A stretch of DNA of 64,000 nucleotides from Eulemur rufifrons (taxonomy: Eukaryota > Chordata > Mammalia > Primates > Lemuridae). The stretch's first letter is position 1, and every line of letters starts with the position of its first letter. Location: positions 50,184,501 through 50,248,500 of the forward strand of contig NC_090989.1 in NCBI RefSeq assembly GCF_041146395.1, given 5' to 3'. Positions 49,203-61,169 of this stretch are shown here, one piece after another. Under the pieces are notes generated by a model, which was not told the origin of the DNA, did not search any database, and was given only the letters and a program-made list of their open reading frames with translations. A program made the translations under genes and the position numbers.

Positions 49203-49630
49203 TAGATGCATCTTCCAAATGCCCATCAATACATGAGTGGATTAATAAAATGTGGTATATGTATACCATGGAGTACTACTCAGCCACAAAAAAACAATGG
49301 TGATCTAGCACCTCTTGTATTATCCTGGATAAAGCTGGAGCGCATTCTCCTAAGTGAAGTATCATGAGAATGGAAAAACAAGCACCACATGCACTCACCG
49401 TCAGATTGGTACTAATTGATCAACACTTATGCACACATTTGGAAGTAACATTCATTGGGTGTCAGGCAGGTGGGGGGGAAGAAGGGGATGGATATAGTCA
49501 CACCTAGTGGGTTTGGTGCACACGGCCTGGGGGATGAGCATGCTTGTAGCTCTAACTTGGGCAGTGCAAAGGCAATATATGTGACCTAAACATTTGTACC
49601 CCTGTAATGTTCTGAAATAAAAAAAAAAAA
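49203..49630 (+). mobile_element. Strepsirrhine-type L1 3' end, 5'-truncated
   Basis: It starts in the ORF2 end (AATGCCCATCAATACATGAG, GGAGTACTACTCAGCCAC), passes into the 3' UTR (GTACTAATTGATCAAC, GGAAGAAGGGGATGG) and finishes CATTTGTACCCCTGTAATG followed by an A run. It carries one copy of the 3' UTR unit that is duplicated at 19.4 kb, in a different sequence variant. No target duplication was convincing. Confidence 0.85.
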
Positions 49631-49644
49631 GAAACCTTAAAAAA

Positions 49645-49670
49645 AATTTTAAGGATGTATCCTTAAAATT
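49645..49670. repeat. Perfect inverted repeat after L1 tail
   Basis: AATTTTAAGGA, a 4-base TGTA loop, then TCCTTAAAATT: 11 paired bases. Another CCTTAAAA lies at 49635. It follows the A tail of the L1. Confidence 0.8.
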
Positions 49671-50457
49671 AGAAAGAATTTGCCTGAGTCCAATGGAAAC
49701 CAGAAAGCAAAGGAGGACTAAGCTATGAGCTTAATTGATGTGATGGAACTGTGTTTCTCTTCTCTTTTGGCTTTACTTTCACAGTCTCTGTAAAGTGTAT
49801 TAGTGTATATGATGATGACAGAAGTTTGTTGTGTGGTAAATTTTTCTGTGTAATGAGAGAAGATACGAGTGGCCAAGAACCATGGACCAAGTTTGGAAAT
49901 CATTTAAAAAATAACCCAAGTGGCTAGTTTCTACCTGACCACCAATGTCTGCGTGCGACTGTCTGACATTCCATATTTTTTCCTGGTTCTTGTTATTAAT
50001 TTCCAAGCTACGTTCAGCATTTCTGTGACAAAGAAAAAACATGTATATTAGGGAAACAGACTAGGTTATGGAAGGGGGCTCTTCTTTCAATAATGGGAGC
50101 TGGGTATTTAGAGGCCAGTCCCACCACTGTTACAAGAATAGGAACCAACCATATAAGGTTCGATACACTCTTTAACCTGTGTTCATGCGTTCCAGTGATG
50201 AGCTTCAGGTGGTGAAGGAATCCCCCCAAAAGGAATGCTAACCGCATGTGTAACTTTTGGGGAAAAGATTGTCAATTGCCTTTTATCAGAATTCAAAAGG
50301 ATCTATAATCTCAACAAATTTAAGAGCTACTAAAAAAGAAAATCTTTGACGTTCTCTGTAGTTGTATGCTTCTGAATTTCATACTCTTTATGTTAAGATA
50401 AAATTAATTGATTCTTTCGGCAAAGTATGATTAAAAATTATAATAACAGTAAGATAA
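49671..50457. other. Unassigned sequence
   Basis: Minus-strand frames of 61, 80 and 77 residues overlap at 49718-50247 but have no known motif and read in different frames. I see no splice sites or coding bias that supports a gene. Confidence 0.45.
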
Positions 50458-50705
50458 ATAGATCATATTTTTGAGCATTATAATATGCCAGGCACTTTTC
50501 TGTATAAGGCTTATCTCATTTAATGCACAAAACAGCCCTATAAAATAGGCATTTTTATTGCCATCGACATTAGGAAACAGAGACTAAGGGAAGATAGCTG
50601 GTTTGCTAAAGATCTTCCAAAGATGAAACAACTGGGAAGTGGCAGAACCTGTAATAAAACCTACATATTCTGACTCCAAAGTTGGTGCTTTCGTGACTGC
50701 ATTTT
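50458..50705 (-). repeat. MIR SINE, antisense
   Basis: TTATAATATGCCAGGCACTT, TCTCATTTAATGCACAAAAC, TAGGAAACAGAGACTAAGG, AAGTGGCAGAACCTGTAAT and TTCTGACTCCAAAGTTGG are in clear antisense MIR order. Confidence 0.9.
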
Positions 50706-50807
50706 ATGACATGTTCATAGAGACATGATTATGTAGCCTCTTCCAAGAAATGAAACAAAATAAGTATTTTCTCTGGAGATCCAGGACCGTAAATACAGTA
50801 TAAGAAA

Positions 50808-50830
50808 AGGAAAAAAAAAAAAAAAAAAAA
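50808..50830. repeat. Poly-A tract
   Basis: A run of about 20 A with no retroelement body recognised before it. Confidence 0.85.
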
Positions 50831-52198
50831 CCAACTCATTTTACTTTCTATCATTTTAATCTATTTGTATTTTGAATTAAAACAAGTATCAAACGGTAAA
50901 AGAAAGAAAGAAGGCAGCACAAAATAGTGTGTGTAGAGTTGGGGCGTGGTCCAGACAACCAGAGCCAGCATAACAGCCTCAGCTGTTTTGGGTACCAGCT
51001 TGTGGGCAATAAAAATTTCTCACTGTCCAAGCTCCCTTGGATCCCATCTTCCTTCTAAAGCACAATGAAGCCATAGGCCACTCAGTCACTCGTATTTTTT
51101 CTACCCCATGGATTTTTGTGCTACTGATGTTTGGGAGACTGCAGTTGGGGACGGGGTGATCTTTGCAGAGCCAGCTTCATGGTGTGTGAGCTGTGCAGTC
51201 ACACAGGGCCCCATGCTCAGAAAGGCCCTGCAATTGTTTTATTGTTCTGCTCTATAACCACCTCAAAATTTCTAATAATGTTTGGAAAAAGGGCTCTACA
51301 TTTTCATTTTACACTGTACCCTGAAAATTATGTAGCTTATCCTGTGTCTTGGTTTGAAGTTTAAGCATTACATATTTTCCATTTTGTTTCAATTGAGTTG
51401 TCAAGCTTTATTCATTTTAAGGGTTGTAGCTTAGAGAGGGAGATAAGGGTAGAAAGTAAGAAGGGTGACTCTTAGTTGTCTATACAGTATCATCAACTAT
51501 CCAACCATCCATACTACATACTATATCCTATTTCATCCCTTTAATCCAATGTATGCTAAAGGTGAGGAAATGCCTTAATCTTCATCAAACTGATACTTCC
51601 ATTTTTACAGTTAATCAATTCAGTTCAGTGATGCTGATTCAAGCAATGAAAAAGGATTCAATTAAGCTGTTTCCACTCTGGTCCTGAAGACTGTCTGTCA
51701 TGCACAGAAACACAGTCTGATGAGAGTCTTCGTGCTTGATAGGATGCCTTCTGGAGGTGACTGAAGGCTACTATTTGGTATCTGAACGGGCCAAAAAGGC
51801 TTGCTTAATCCACCTACTTGTGTTTCATGTCTCTAAAGTGCTGAAATACAGCACTATATCCAAATTAAACATCTATTCCCTGGATATTTTTAATTTACTG
51901 AGCATTGGAAACTTTATTCTAACTCAGGTTTTCTTAAACTTTCCAATACAAGAACCACTTCAGCAAGAGCAAAGGATGTGTTACCTCTTCTTACTTGTTA
52001 ATACTAACACCACCCAAATAGCCATGGGGCATGCACTCTCACAGGCATTTGTAATTTATTTAAACTACAGATTAAAATATATTTAACCTATTTTCTCTGG
52101 GAAATATGTATTAAATTTTTAAAATACATTTTTATTTGTAATTTTTTTTGTGTAGTTTAAGAAAACGTCCTGTATTATCATTGTAGATCTTTGTACTT
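50831..52198. other. Unassigned sequence
   Basis: 50930-51260 is GC-richer and includes CAGTCACACAGGGCCCCATG, which looks like old repeat debris. A 116-residue plus frame at 51736-52086 has no recognisable domain. Confidence 0.4.
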
Positions 52199-52625
52199 TT
52201 TTTTTTTTAATCTCAGATCATTATGGGGGTACAAAAGTTCAGGTTATATATATTGCCCATGACCCCCCCATCCCTCCCAGTCAGAACTTCAAGCGTGTCC
52301 ATTCCCCAGGCAGTGTGCATCGCACTCATCAAGTAGGTATACACCCATCCCTTCCCCCCAGCCTCCACCACACCCAATTGGTGTTATTCCCAAATGTGCA
52401 CTTAGGTGATGATCAGGGAAACCAGTTTGCTGGTGAGTACATGTGGTGCTTGTTTTTCCATTCTTGGGATACTTCACTTAATAGAATGGGTTCCAACTCT
52501 CCTCAGGAGAACCAAAGAGATGCCATATCGCCATTATTTCTAATAGCTGAGTAATATTCCATGGTATACATATATCACATTTTGCTAATCCATTCATGAA
52601 TTGATGGGCATTTGGGTTGTATACT
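52199..52625 (-). mobile_element. Lemur-type L1 3' end, antisense
   Basis: A T run (reversed A tail), then ATTATGGGGGTACAAAAGTTC, ATATATATTGCCCATGACC, CGTGTCCATTCCCCAGGC, AAGTAGGTATACACCCATCC and the ORF2 end (GAGTAATATTCCATGGTATAC, GAATTGATGGGCATTTGGG). It is closest to the tail at 19.4 kb but has one copy of the 77-bp unit. It is 5'-truncated at about 52625 and looks fairly young. Minus- and plus-strand frames within it are artefacts. Confidence 0.9.
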
Positions 52626-52629
52626 TGTA

Positions 52630-53750
52630 TTCTGAAAATCTTAAACATCTTTAGAAAAATTTGCAGAACTCTCTTAAAAAAACCACTGTTCAAACATCTT
52701 TCAAACATAAAATCAGGATTATGAGAATATATTTAAAAGTACCTTGAAAGCTGTAAAGATTAATAAAATATTGCTTACCCTTCTAAGAGTGATTATTTCA
52801 AGTTCCATTCAAAGCAATGTGTATTTGTAAGAAATGTCAACTTAGATGCTGAACAGTTTATTTGAAGTCATGTAATTGGTCTGTATGTTAAATAAGTGTT
52901 CCACAGTGAACAATGAAAAAAGAAGGATGAAAGAAGTTTTGCTTGATATAAGAGTTGTGGTAAGGTCTCCCTGTGATGAAAATTCACAGTTCAGAAACAA
53001 TACCTAAAATATTATTGCTAGAAACACAGTTTCTGTAGGTTAGAATCCCAGGCAAGGCTTAAATAAGTCCCCTACCCGGACTCTCACAGACTGCAATCAA
53101 GGTGTTGGCTGGGCTACATTCTCATCCAGAGGTTTGACTTGGAATAAATATGCTTTCAAGCTCACTCAGTCTCTCCTTGGTTGCATTTCTCTGGGTGTAG
53201 AGATTGTATCTACTAGTGTCTCCTAGGAGAGGTAACATATTAAGAAATATCGTGAATGAGCTTAAAGCTTTCCAATAGTCACATGAATGCAAGGTACCAA
53301 GGTAAGGTGTGCGTAAGATGATGAAACCAAAGCTTGTTGTTAGTTGGATTTGTAAGACTCTTTTTCTAAAGAGAGTTGATATGAAAGAAGTACATAAGAG
53401 GGTCTCAGAGGATCCAGAGGAAGGCATAAGTCCATTGAATGTTGGAGAGAGATGTACAGATATATTATTATATTAAGGTGTGTGTCGAGGGGTGTAGGCA
53501 GGAGAAGAAAAATGGAAGTAGGTTGTCATTTTTCCCTCTTCATAGTTTTTTTTTCCCCTGAGAGTCAGTTCAGATGGAAACCTTAACATAAACTGGTCAT
53601 AAGAAACAAGTTGGACATCTGTCAGATTAGCACAGTATACTCTGGTTGCTCTGGGTGGAATCTCTGAAATGAGGTAGAGTCAAAAGATCAGTTACTGCCT
53701 CAGAGGATCCTTTTTCTACCAGACTTGTCAATGGAATACAGTAATGGCTG
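52630..53750. other. Unassigned sequence
   Basis: No feature recognised. A 101-residue minus frame (53122-53427) lacks known motifs. Confidence 0.45.
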
Positions 53751-53751
53751 T

Positions 53752-53860
53752 ATGAGGAGTTCATAATATGTACCAGAAACTCTATGTTTATTATCTCATT
53801 TAATCTGAAAAGAGCTGTGTGGGTAGGTATTTACCATCTGTGGTGAACATAGCAAAAGGT
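53752..53860 (-). repeat. MIR fragment, antisense
   Basis: AATATGTACCAGAAACTC, TTTATTATCTCATTTAATC and GTGTGGGTAGGTATTTACC match the middle of antisense MIR. Confidence 0.55.
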
Positions 53861-53884
53861 AACCTGCAGTGAATCAGGCCCTTG

Positions 53885-54415
53885 CATAAGCCCATTTACC
53901 TGACTGCAGCTGAAATCTGTGACTTGATTCTAACCATTAAAATATAACACAAGTGATGGGCTATTGCTCCCTTGAGTAGGTTACATAAGATGTCACTTCT
54001 ATGATGACATTATGTTATATAAGATTTTGTCTTTGCAGAATAAAGCTGGAGTCTCTCCTTGCTGAAGAAAGCAGCCATGTTGAGGAAGCCTATGTGGCAA
54101 GAACTTATAAGCAGCCTCTAGGAACTGCAAGACCTGGGGACAGTCGACAGCCAACAACCAGCAAACGTCCAGGACCCTCAGTCCTACCACCTCAAGGAAA
54201 TTAAATCTGCCAACTACCCCAGTGAGCTTGGAAGCATATCTTTCCCCAGTCATGCCTCTAAATGAGAATTCAGCCAACAACTGATTGCAGCCCTGTATGA
54301 CCCTGAGCAGAAGACCCAGTTATGCTGTACCCAGACTCCTGACTTAAAGAAACTGCAAGATGAAAAATGGGTATTGTAAGCTACTAAGTTTGTTATGCAT
54401 CAATAAAAAGATGAC
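53885..54415 (+). repeat. Solo LTR, MaLR (MLT1-type)
   Basis: ATCTGTGACTTGATTCTAACC, GTGATGGGCTATTGCTCCC, GAAAGCAGCCATGTTGAGG, AAGCCTATGTGGCAAG, GTGAGCTTGGAAGCATATC, GAGCAGAAGACCCAGTTATG (all trimmed) and TAAGCTACTAAGTTTGTTATG follow the order of MLT1-type LTRs. The frames of 67 and 93 residues on opposite strands are products of its low stop density. The start is uncertain. Confidence 0.75.
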
Positions 54416-55008
54416 ATGCCATTCTATTTTGTAATGGGAATTAAATGTCAGGCTGGTTAAGCATGCTCAGCCATCTAGATTGAGGAATCAAACCAGCATC
54501 TATCCAGTATCTAAGTCTGTGTTTCTTCAATTTTTATCTATACAATCAGCCAGTAAACACTTGCTCCTTTCTCTAAACCCCAATTTCTGAGTTTCCTACA
54601 TTTGTCTTGCTTTTCCTCCAGCTTCTCAAACTTCAGTTGTCCTTTACAAGAAATTACCCTCCATCACTATCCTTCACTACTGTCTTTGAACCCAGACCCA
54701 GGGCTAAGCTTTGGCTGCTGCTATACATCCATTTGATTTGGCTAAACTCTGAAACTATTTCAGGTGTTTTTCACTGATTATCCATTGCATTTAAAAAATG
54801 CACAAAATAAAAATTTGAAAGCTTCTTAATTCATTTTTCTTCCAAGATGCAGAAGTTTAACCAAACTATTTATAAAGTTTCTCTCCTCTTGGCAAGGAAG
54901 GACTTTCAAAAGTAGAGTTGTTTTCCAGTCTTCCTATCTTTACTGACAGAAATAATGCTTTTTACTGTTATATTCTTATAGTTTTATGAAGGGAAAAATT
55001 ATACACCA
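54416..55008. other. Unassigned sequence
   Basis: Pyrimidine-rich in part (54540-54730), with no recognisable family. Confidence 0.4.
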
Positions 55009-55404
55009 TTATGGACTGAATGTTTATGTTCCCCCCAAATTTATATTAATATTATGAAGCCCTAACCCCTAGTGTGGATGTATTTGGAGATGGGGCTTCT
55101 AAGGAAGTAAATAAGGTTAAATGAGATCATAAGGGTGGGGCCCTGAGCAAATAAAGTTGGTCTCTTTAGAGGAACAGACACCAGAGAACTCATTGTCTCG
55201 CTCTATGCTCACACTAAGAAGTCACGTGAGCACACAGCCTGAAGATAGACATCTCCAAACCAGAAATACACCCCTCACAGGAAACTGAACCCCAGTTAAA
55301 ACTTGATCTTCTACCTTCTATCTCCCAGAACTGTGAGAAAATAAATTTCTATTCTTTGATCTATCCAGTGGTATTTTCTTATGGTAGCTCTAGTAGACTG
55401 ATAC
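55009..55404 (+). repeat. Solo LTR, MaLR (MLT1-type)
   Basis: TTATGGACTGAATGTTTATG, GAAGCCCTAACCCCTAGTG, TATTTGGAGATGGGGC, GAGATCATAAGGGTGGGGCC, CCAGAACTGTGAG, the polyadenylation word AATAAA (55341) and an end at GTAGACTGATAC mark this LTR. It resembles the one at 15.7 kb. No target duplication was identified. Confidence 0.85.
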
Positions 55405-55411
55405 TTTTCAT

Positions 55412-55447
55412 TTAAAAAAAAAAAAAAAAAATGAAAAAAAAGAAAAA
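55412..55447. repeat. A-rich tract
   Basis: About 19 A, then ATG and further A-rich sequence, just after the LTR. Confidence 0.9.
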
Positions 55448-55557
55448 CCCTTCAGAATTATTGAGCAAAAAATTTTTCTGCTTAAACATTAAGGCATAAA
55501 TTGTCAAAACTTATCACATCAAGTTAACTGAAAATTTTCTGTAAAATACAATTCTCA

Positions 55558-55692
55558 GAGCACTACTCTGTTCAGATTCTGACTTAATAAATCTTGGGAG
55601 AGACTTGGGAATTCGTATTATAAGAAATATCAAAGGACACTGGGTGATTCATTCAGTTGTTGAGATGCCTGGGACCATACCTTGAGAAACAC
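55558..55692 (+). repeat. MER5A-like hAT element fragment
   Basis: CAGATTCTGACTTAATAAATC, GGGAATTCGTATTA, AGGACACTGGGTGATTCATT and CTTGAGAAACACTACT (some trimmed) match the right half of MER5A, a small non-autonomous hAT transposon. Confidence 0.65.
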
Positions 55693-57880
55693 TACTCTAA
55701 GTATTCATATCTATGTGTCTCTAGAGGATTGTGATGATGGAGTGTGGAATGATTCTAAGCCAGTCAAATGCATATTTACGTATTATTCAAGATGAAAGAA
55801 GATATTTAGGACTTATAACTCTGAATGTATATGTTCAAATATAATCACTGAAATTCTCTCTTACAATTAAACAACAAAGATGAGATTGCTTTACTTAATT
55901 TTTCTACTCCATTTGCCATATTTGTTTTTGCCCTCAAATAAAATACAAATGGGAATATTCCTTTTCATGCTTACTTTGCAAGGTTAATATACATTTAGCA
56001 TTAAGGTAAAGAATCCTGGGATCTAGGAAATTGAATACGAAACAGATGTTGGGAAATTAGTGCAATCTAAAATGCAGTCTACCTTCATTTCTATTATAAA
56101 GAGACCCACATCAGAACCCCTGTTGTGGCTATATTCTCTCAACAGAAGTTTCATTTGGATTTTTTTCCAGTAATGAAACCCAAGTCAGGAAGTTTTCAAG
56201 CTGCTGATACTACTACAAAGACTATGGATTCTTTTAGGCAAGTGTTATTTTGAAAATACCTGCCCCATTCAAAAGATTGCTGCAGGCACGAAAGCAATAG
56301 AAAATTTTCAAGCCCTGCTGCCCATATCATCCCCCTTCTGGTGCCCAGCTTAACACTCTGTAGCAAATATATGAGCTACTTGGTAAAGAAGAAGCGCTCT
56401 TTTTGAAAATTTGTTATTTACTAAATCCTTGTGTTTCTCAGAACATTTCTCACATATGCCCTTCAAATTTTTACCTTGTAGATTCTCAGCTGAGAGGACA
56501 ACTACAGGGATATTAAGAAAGACCTACTATATACTGAGAATCAATTGGGTTAATCCTTCTAAAAAAGGTAACGGCCAGGTCAAATGAAACAAAAGGTTAT
56601 ATTTTTTATGCATTAATTTCCAATCAGGTTTGAGAACTAAAATTACTTTGGTGTCCTGATTTTTCCAAAGAAATAGCTTGACTAAGTTGATTAAAGAGAA
56701 CCAACCGGTCAGGAGCCTAAGCAAAGTGAAGGAATACAGCAGGCATATCAAATATTAAAGACTTATTTCTCCACATTCAGAAAAATACAGGCCTAGACAA
56801 AATAACTTTGTGAAACAATTAATGTTCTGTTAACCATTTGTCTATTTTTAACACATCAGGGCCTACTATTTTAAACATTTTTGCAAGATTTATCTCTTTT
56901 TAAATTGTCATTGATAATTTTCTTAAGTTGTAGACCTTTAAGATTTAAACCTAGTCCTGGCTTTTTTTTTTTTTTTTCCTCAATTTGAACTCTTCTTTTA
57001 TTCACTGATCAAATCTCCTATACACATCACAACCTCCCTCACAGGTTTTAATATTGCTCTAATATTCTACATCACTACTCCAATGTTGATTTCATAGATC
57101 AGTTAACAAAAGGCATCTTATATAATAATAATCTCCTCCCAAATACGCAGGATTATTTTAGATAAATATAATTTTTCATTAAACAATTTATGTATTACAA
57201 GACATTATTCCCCACATTAGTAAAACAATGAAACAAACTGAGTCCTAATAATGAGATTCATGTCATCTATGTGCCATAATGTGGTTAATGCTTGTAAATA
57301 GCTATACATCTTCTCTTTGGAGCTACACCTCCACATCATTGTTCCCCAAAAATTGTTTGATGAAACAGTATTTCCACTATTTGTAAATTAGTGTTAGAAA
57401 AAGAATGGGCACATAATCAAATTAATGTGAGAAACACTGTTACAGTTAAACAAAGTCCATCAGACCTATATATATATTTTAAAATTTATCTTGAAATAAG
57501 GCATACAAAAATATCTGTTTCAAAATTATAATTATTATAATATATGTGCTATCCCTACACAAGAACTATGATATTATTTTGTGTTTCATTGCAATTTTTG
57601 GTATATGTGCTAAGAGAGCAAGCAGAATTGACTTACTTTTTATCTTGTAAGGTATCTTTGATAATTGAACATGCTAATATATTTCATGGATTTCTAATGC
57701 GAGGAAGAGAATGCTGCATTAACCAAATATATTTGATAACAATCCTTCCCATTTGCCCACCTGTAGTGCTCATCCCATCCCTATAACACTTCCTTAGAAT
57801 AATACCCTGTAGTATGTGTGAGAAAGTCAGTTCTAGGGTGAACCTTCAAAGTGTGACATACCAAAGAAAACAATCGTAAA
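55693..57880. other. Unassigned sequence
   Basis: AT-rich with a T run at 56961-56977. Frames of 74-80 residues are chance. No repeat is recognised with confidence. Confidence 0.45.
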
Positions 57881-57884
57881 CACA

Positions 57885-58115
57885 GCACAGCACAGTGGAC
57901 AGAGCTTTGTAGTAAAAAAAGAATTGGTTTTTAATTCACTTCTTCATTATGTAACTTACTTGCTGAATTACCTGTATTTCTTTAAATTTGTCAGTGATGC
58001 ACTTTCATCATCTATAAGACGGAGAAGACAATGACGTGTCTCTCCTTGAGTTATACTGATACTTAATATGACAACCTGTGTAAAAGTCCCTGAGCATAAT
58101 CATAGTTTCTATTCA
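57885..58115 (+). repeat. MIR SINE
   Basis: CACAGTGGACAGAGCTTTG, AATTCACTTCTTCATTATG, ACTTACTTGCTGAATTACC, TCATCATCTATAAGACGGAG and CCTGAGCATAAT are in MIR order, though diverged. Confidence 0.75.
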
Positions 58116-58144
58116 TGGGGCACCTACTAAATGCTGTGGTCCAG

Positions 58145-58339
58145 CAGGGGTGGGGAACCTGTGGCCCTGGGGCCGCATGTGGCCTTCTGGATCTTTGAGC
58201 GCAGCCTTTTGACTGAATCACAATTTTACAGAACAAATCCTTTGAATAAAGGGATCTGTCCTGTGAAGTTTGGAAACAGTCGAGGGGCCGCACCTGGGGA
58301 TCTGGAGGACCACATGTGGCCTCCAGGCTGCGAGTTCCC
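58145..58339. mobile_element. Palindromic hAT-type miniature transposon
   Basis: The left arm starts CAGGGGTGGGGAACCTGTGG. The whole 195 bp folds on itself: GGCCGCATGTGGCCTTC pairs with GACCACATGTGGCCTCC read backwards, CTTTTGACTGAATC with GAAACAGTCGAGGG, and the centre (about 58248) is an A/T palindrome. The right end breaks off at GAGTTCCC, about 10 bases short of the expected CCACCCCTG terminus. There is no coding capacity; it would have relied on a transposase elsewhere. Frames on both strands within it are artefacts. Family assignment to hAT rests on the CAG start and overall form. Confidence 0.75.
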
Positions 58340-58344
58340 TAATT

Positions 58345-59440
58345 AGTAAGTAGAGCAGTAATCAGAGAAAAATTAGATTACAGGTTATTTGCTGTGAAAA
58401 TTTCCTGGGTTTTAGCAACTGCTCTCCTCTTTAAAATAAAATTTGTGATCATTTTTAATCAAGGTTTTTTCCTGAGTTTTAAGCTCCTTTGAACCAGGGT
58501 TTCTCATTTATCTTTTTATGTATGTACTTGAATCACAGTATTAATAATTAACCAATTTTGGTAAATTTAGTTGAAAAATGTTATGTCACAATGTTGGTGA
58601 TCAATCTTTTCCAATTATTCATATCTAGCACAACAAGCTTTCCTCTAGTTATTAAATTATAAATGAATATAATAATTTAAAATTATATTATAAATAATCC
58701 ATTACTATAGCTATTCATATATTTTTACATATAGTTACAATTTAAGATCTAATTGGCATGAAATCCAATACTTACTAAATCTTACTCATCAGTTTCTTAG
58801 GAAATTAATATGTATATATCTGTGTCTAGAGAGTAGGGTCATAAAGTGGAAGTAGATTGTGTCCCTCTTTCTCAGAAGCATATAACTTCTATAAACATGG
58901 CATTCACTGTCTTAAATTTAAAATAGGTTATTTGTTTAACATTATCTACTAGTAGAAATTCAAAAATTAATTTCAAGAAGATGCATTTACTAAATCCCCA
59001 GAAATGAACAATTGTCACAATCAGCCACTAAGTTCCTAAAAGTGACATCATTTATAAAGGAACAAAAATGGCTTTCTGGATCAACAATGTTTATGTATCC
59101 ATTGAGTACAAACCACACCCAAGTTAACCATTGTAAAAAGGGTAAAATGATGCTCTGCAAGACAGTGAGAAAAAAATACTAGGTGTTTTATAGAGAGAAA
59201 CTTGAAGAGTATAATCTAATCTTAGAACTTTAATGCTGAGTTATAGACATTTTCCAAGGCTTTGCATTAAAGTTCAAAGATTTGAGTACACTGGGACATA
59301 AGGTAACATAGAGGTAAGATAAATGTTATATTAATACATAGAGACAGAGTCATTGGCGACAGATTCTGTAACCTGTATAGTCATTCAAGGGTCCTGCACT
59401 TGGTTTAACATTCTGCTCTTGCTATCTTGCAATTCATCAT
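58345..59440. other. Unassigned AT-rich sequence
   Basis: No repeat or gene recognised. Very AT-rich at 58660-58740. Confidence 0.45.
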
Positions 59441-59444
59441 AATT

Positions 59445-59935
59445 AACTTTTAACTTGTGTGCTATAAATGAAGAACAATGGGACAATGGAGCATACGTAA
59501 GCAGAGCAGACAGGCTGAGTGCACCTGGAGGCTCAGGCGGCCAGCATGGTAGGCAACATGCACCCAAGCAGGTGACCTGGCTACAGGATATACATGTTGA
59601 GGGTGTTCCAGGGCAGCACAGGGACCCCAAGGGAATAGCTGAGACTGGGACCTGCACCCAGATTGGTGGCAACAATAACGGCAATGGTGGCGGTGGCAGC
59701 AACAGAAATAAATGGCAGCAGCAGCAGAGGCAAGAGTAATGGAATGCCAGCTTGCTTGTCCATTCCTAGCGCCTGTCCCTGCCATATCTGCACAAACATT
59801 CTCTCTCCAGCCTGAGTGCTGAGACAGGAATTGCTTAGTGCTGAGACAGGAAACTTTGTTAGTAAATTATTGCAAAATAAAAGTGTATACCTGGACATTG
59901 CAATAAAGCATATGAGGGAGCTATTGCAAAACAAA
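59445..59935. other. GC-rich block with trinucleotide-like tract
   Basis: This block is markedly richer in G and C than its flanks and has few stops, so frames of 94 (plus), 105, 107 and 117 (minus) residues all overlap. None has a recognisable domain. 59669-59738 is GGC/AAC/CAG-rich and gives a Gly-Asn-Gln-rich end in the plus frame. AGTGCTGAGACAGGAA occurs twice (59815-59830, 59838-59853). It could be an unrecognised LTR or other mobile element. I cannot support a gene. Confidence 0.4.
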
Positions 59936-59939
59936 TATC

Positions 59940-61165
59940 CATGTGCAAATAGAAATTGAATTTAAAGATTGTCACATTTGATTGGAAAGAACACTATTTT
60001 CATATGAAGCTTCAAATGAACCAATGAATAATGAGAAAAAAATTTCAATTAATTTTTCTTGTAATTGAAAGGACAATAGAGAGAATGAACAGGCATTTTG
60101 AGTTATAAACAAAGCATGAAGCCACTTCTGTTTTTTCATATAACTTCCACAAGTTACAAGTCATGCCAGAGTAAACATCAAAATGCCATTGCACAAATTT
60201 GTGTTTAAAATTAAATTTAGGCTTTTATGAAACTAATTCTTATGAAAAGTTAAGTATTTTTAACAAAAATTTTCCTCAGAAATCATAGGCTTTACATACT
60301 AAAATTTATAGTTTGAAATAATTTACTGGAAACTTATTCAAGCTCTAGTAACAATTACATCAACAGAAATATTTTTTAATTAAAAATTATCAAGAATTAT
60401 TTGATAACATTTTGCAACCAATGTTGCTTTCATTTATATAGATTAAAAATGAGGTTGCAAAAAAGTATAAATTTGATTACCTAATAAATAAAATTTAAGA
60501 AAGCAGATCTGAAAATTCAAGATATAACAGTAATTATAAATTTATGTCAATTATGAGAAAGTATATCAATACATGTCATTATTATTATATAAGTTATGAG
60601 ACCAAACCATTATTTTTCTGATATTTTTAAGTTTATATTGTTACTCTTTTTTCATTACTATATTGTGTTTTATAAGCAATAAAATGTTTTTAAAGAAAAA
60701 GATTTATATTTTAATATTTTTAATTGCACTTCTTCCTTACTGCTTTTTGAATAAGGGTCTTAAATTTCATATCGTACTGGATCCCACAAATATTATACTC
60801 AGCCAAATATGAAGATACCTTAATTCATTTCCACTTATTCTTACTCTTATTTGTTATTTCACTGACAATTTCAAATTCACCACATCAAAAATTTTGAAGT
60901 TTTTAACTTGATAGGAAAGAATATAAACAAATGGAATAGAATTTGGAATAGATTCTTTGGTACTCAAATTATATCTGTGCCATTAACCAGCTGTGAAACT
61001 TCAAGCAATGCACTTAATATTTTCAAAATCTTAATTTCTTCACATACAAAAGTAAGATGTGGTTTGTGTACTGTAACTTTAGTTTTCTACCAAATACAGG
61101 CACCATGAATGGTAAAATGCACTCAGCAACTTTGCAAAATAAAGTCAGTATCTTTGCAAAATATA
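59940..61165. other. Unassigned AT-rich sequence
   Basis: Strongly AT-rich with no repeat I can name. Two TCTTTGCAAAATA words (61129-61165) form a short direct repeat just before the L1 tail. Confidence 0.45.
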
Positions 61166-61169
61166 CTTA

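Noticed and set aside
49718..50247. Overlapping minus frames as exons
   Set aside because: Three different frames, no consistent splice signals and no recognisable protein.
51736..52086. 116-residue plus-strand frame
   Set aside because: No recognisable domain, no coding bias that I can see, AT-rich surroundings, and no promoter or splice context.
59385..59934. Frames of 94-117 residues on both strands as possible genes
   Set aside because: Several frames overlap in one GC-rich block, which points to low stop density and not selection. No known motif.
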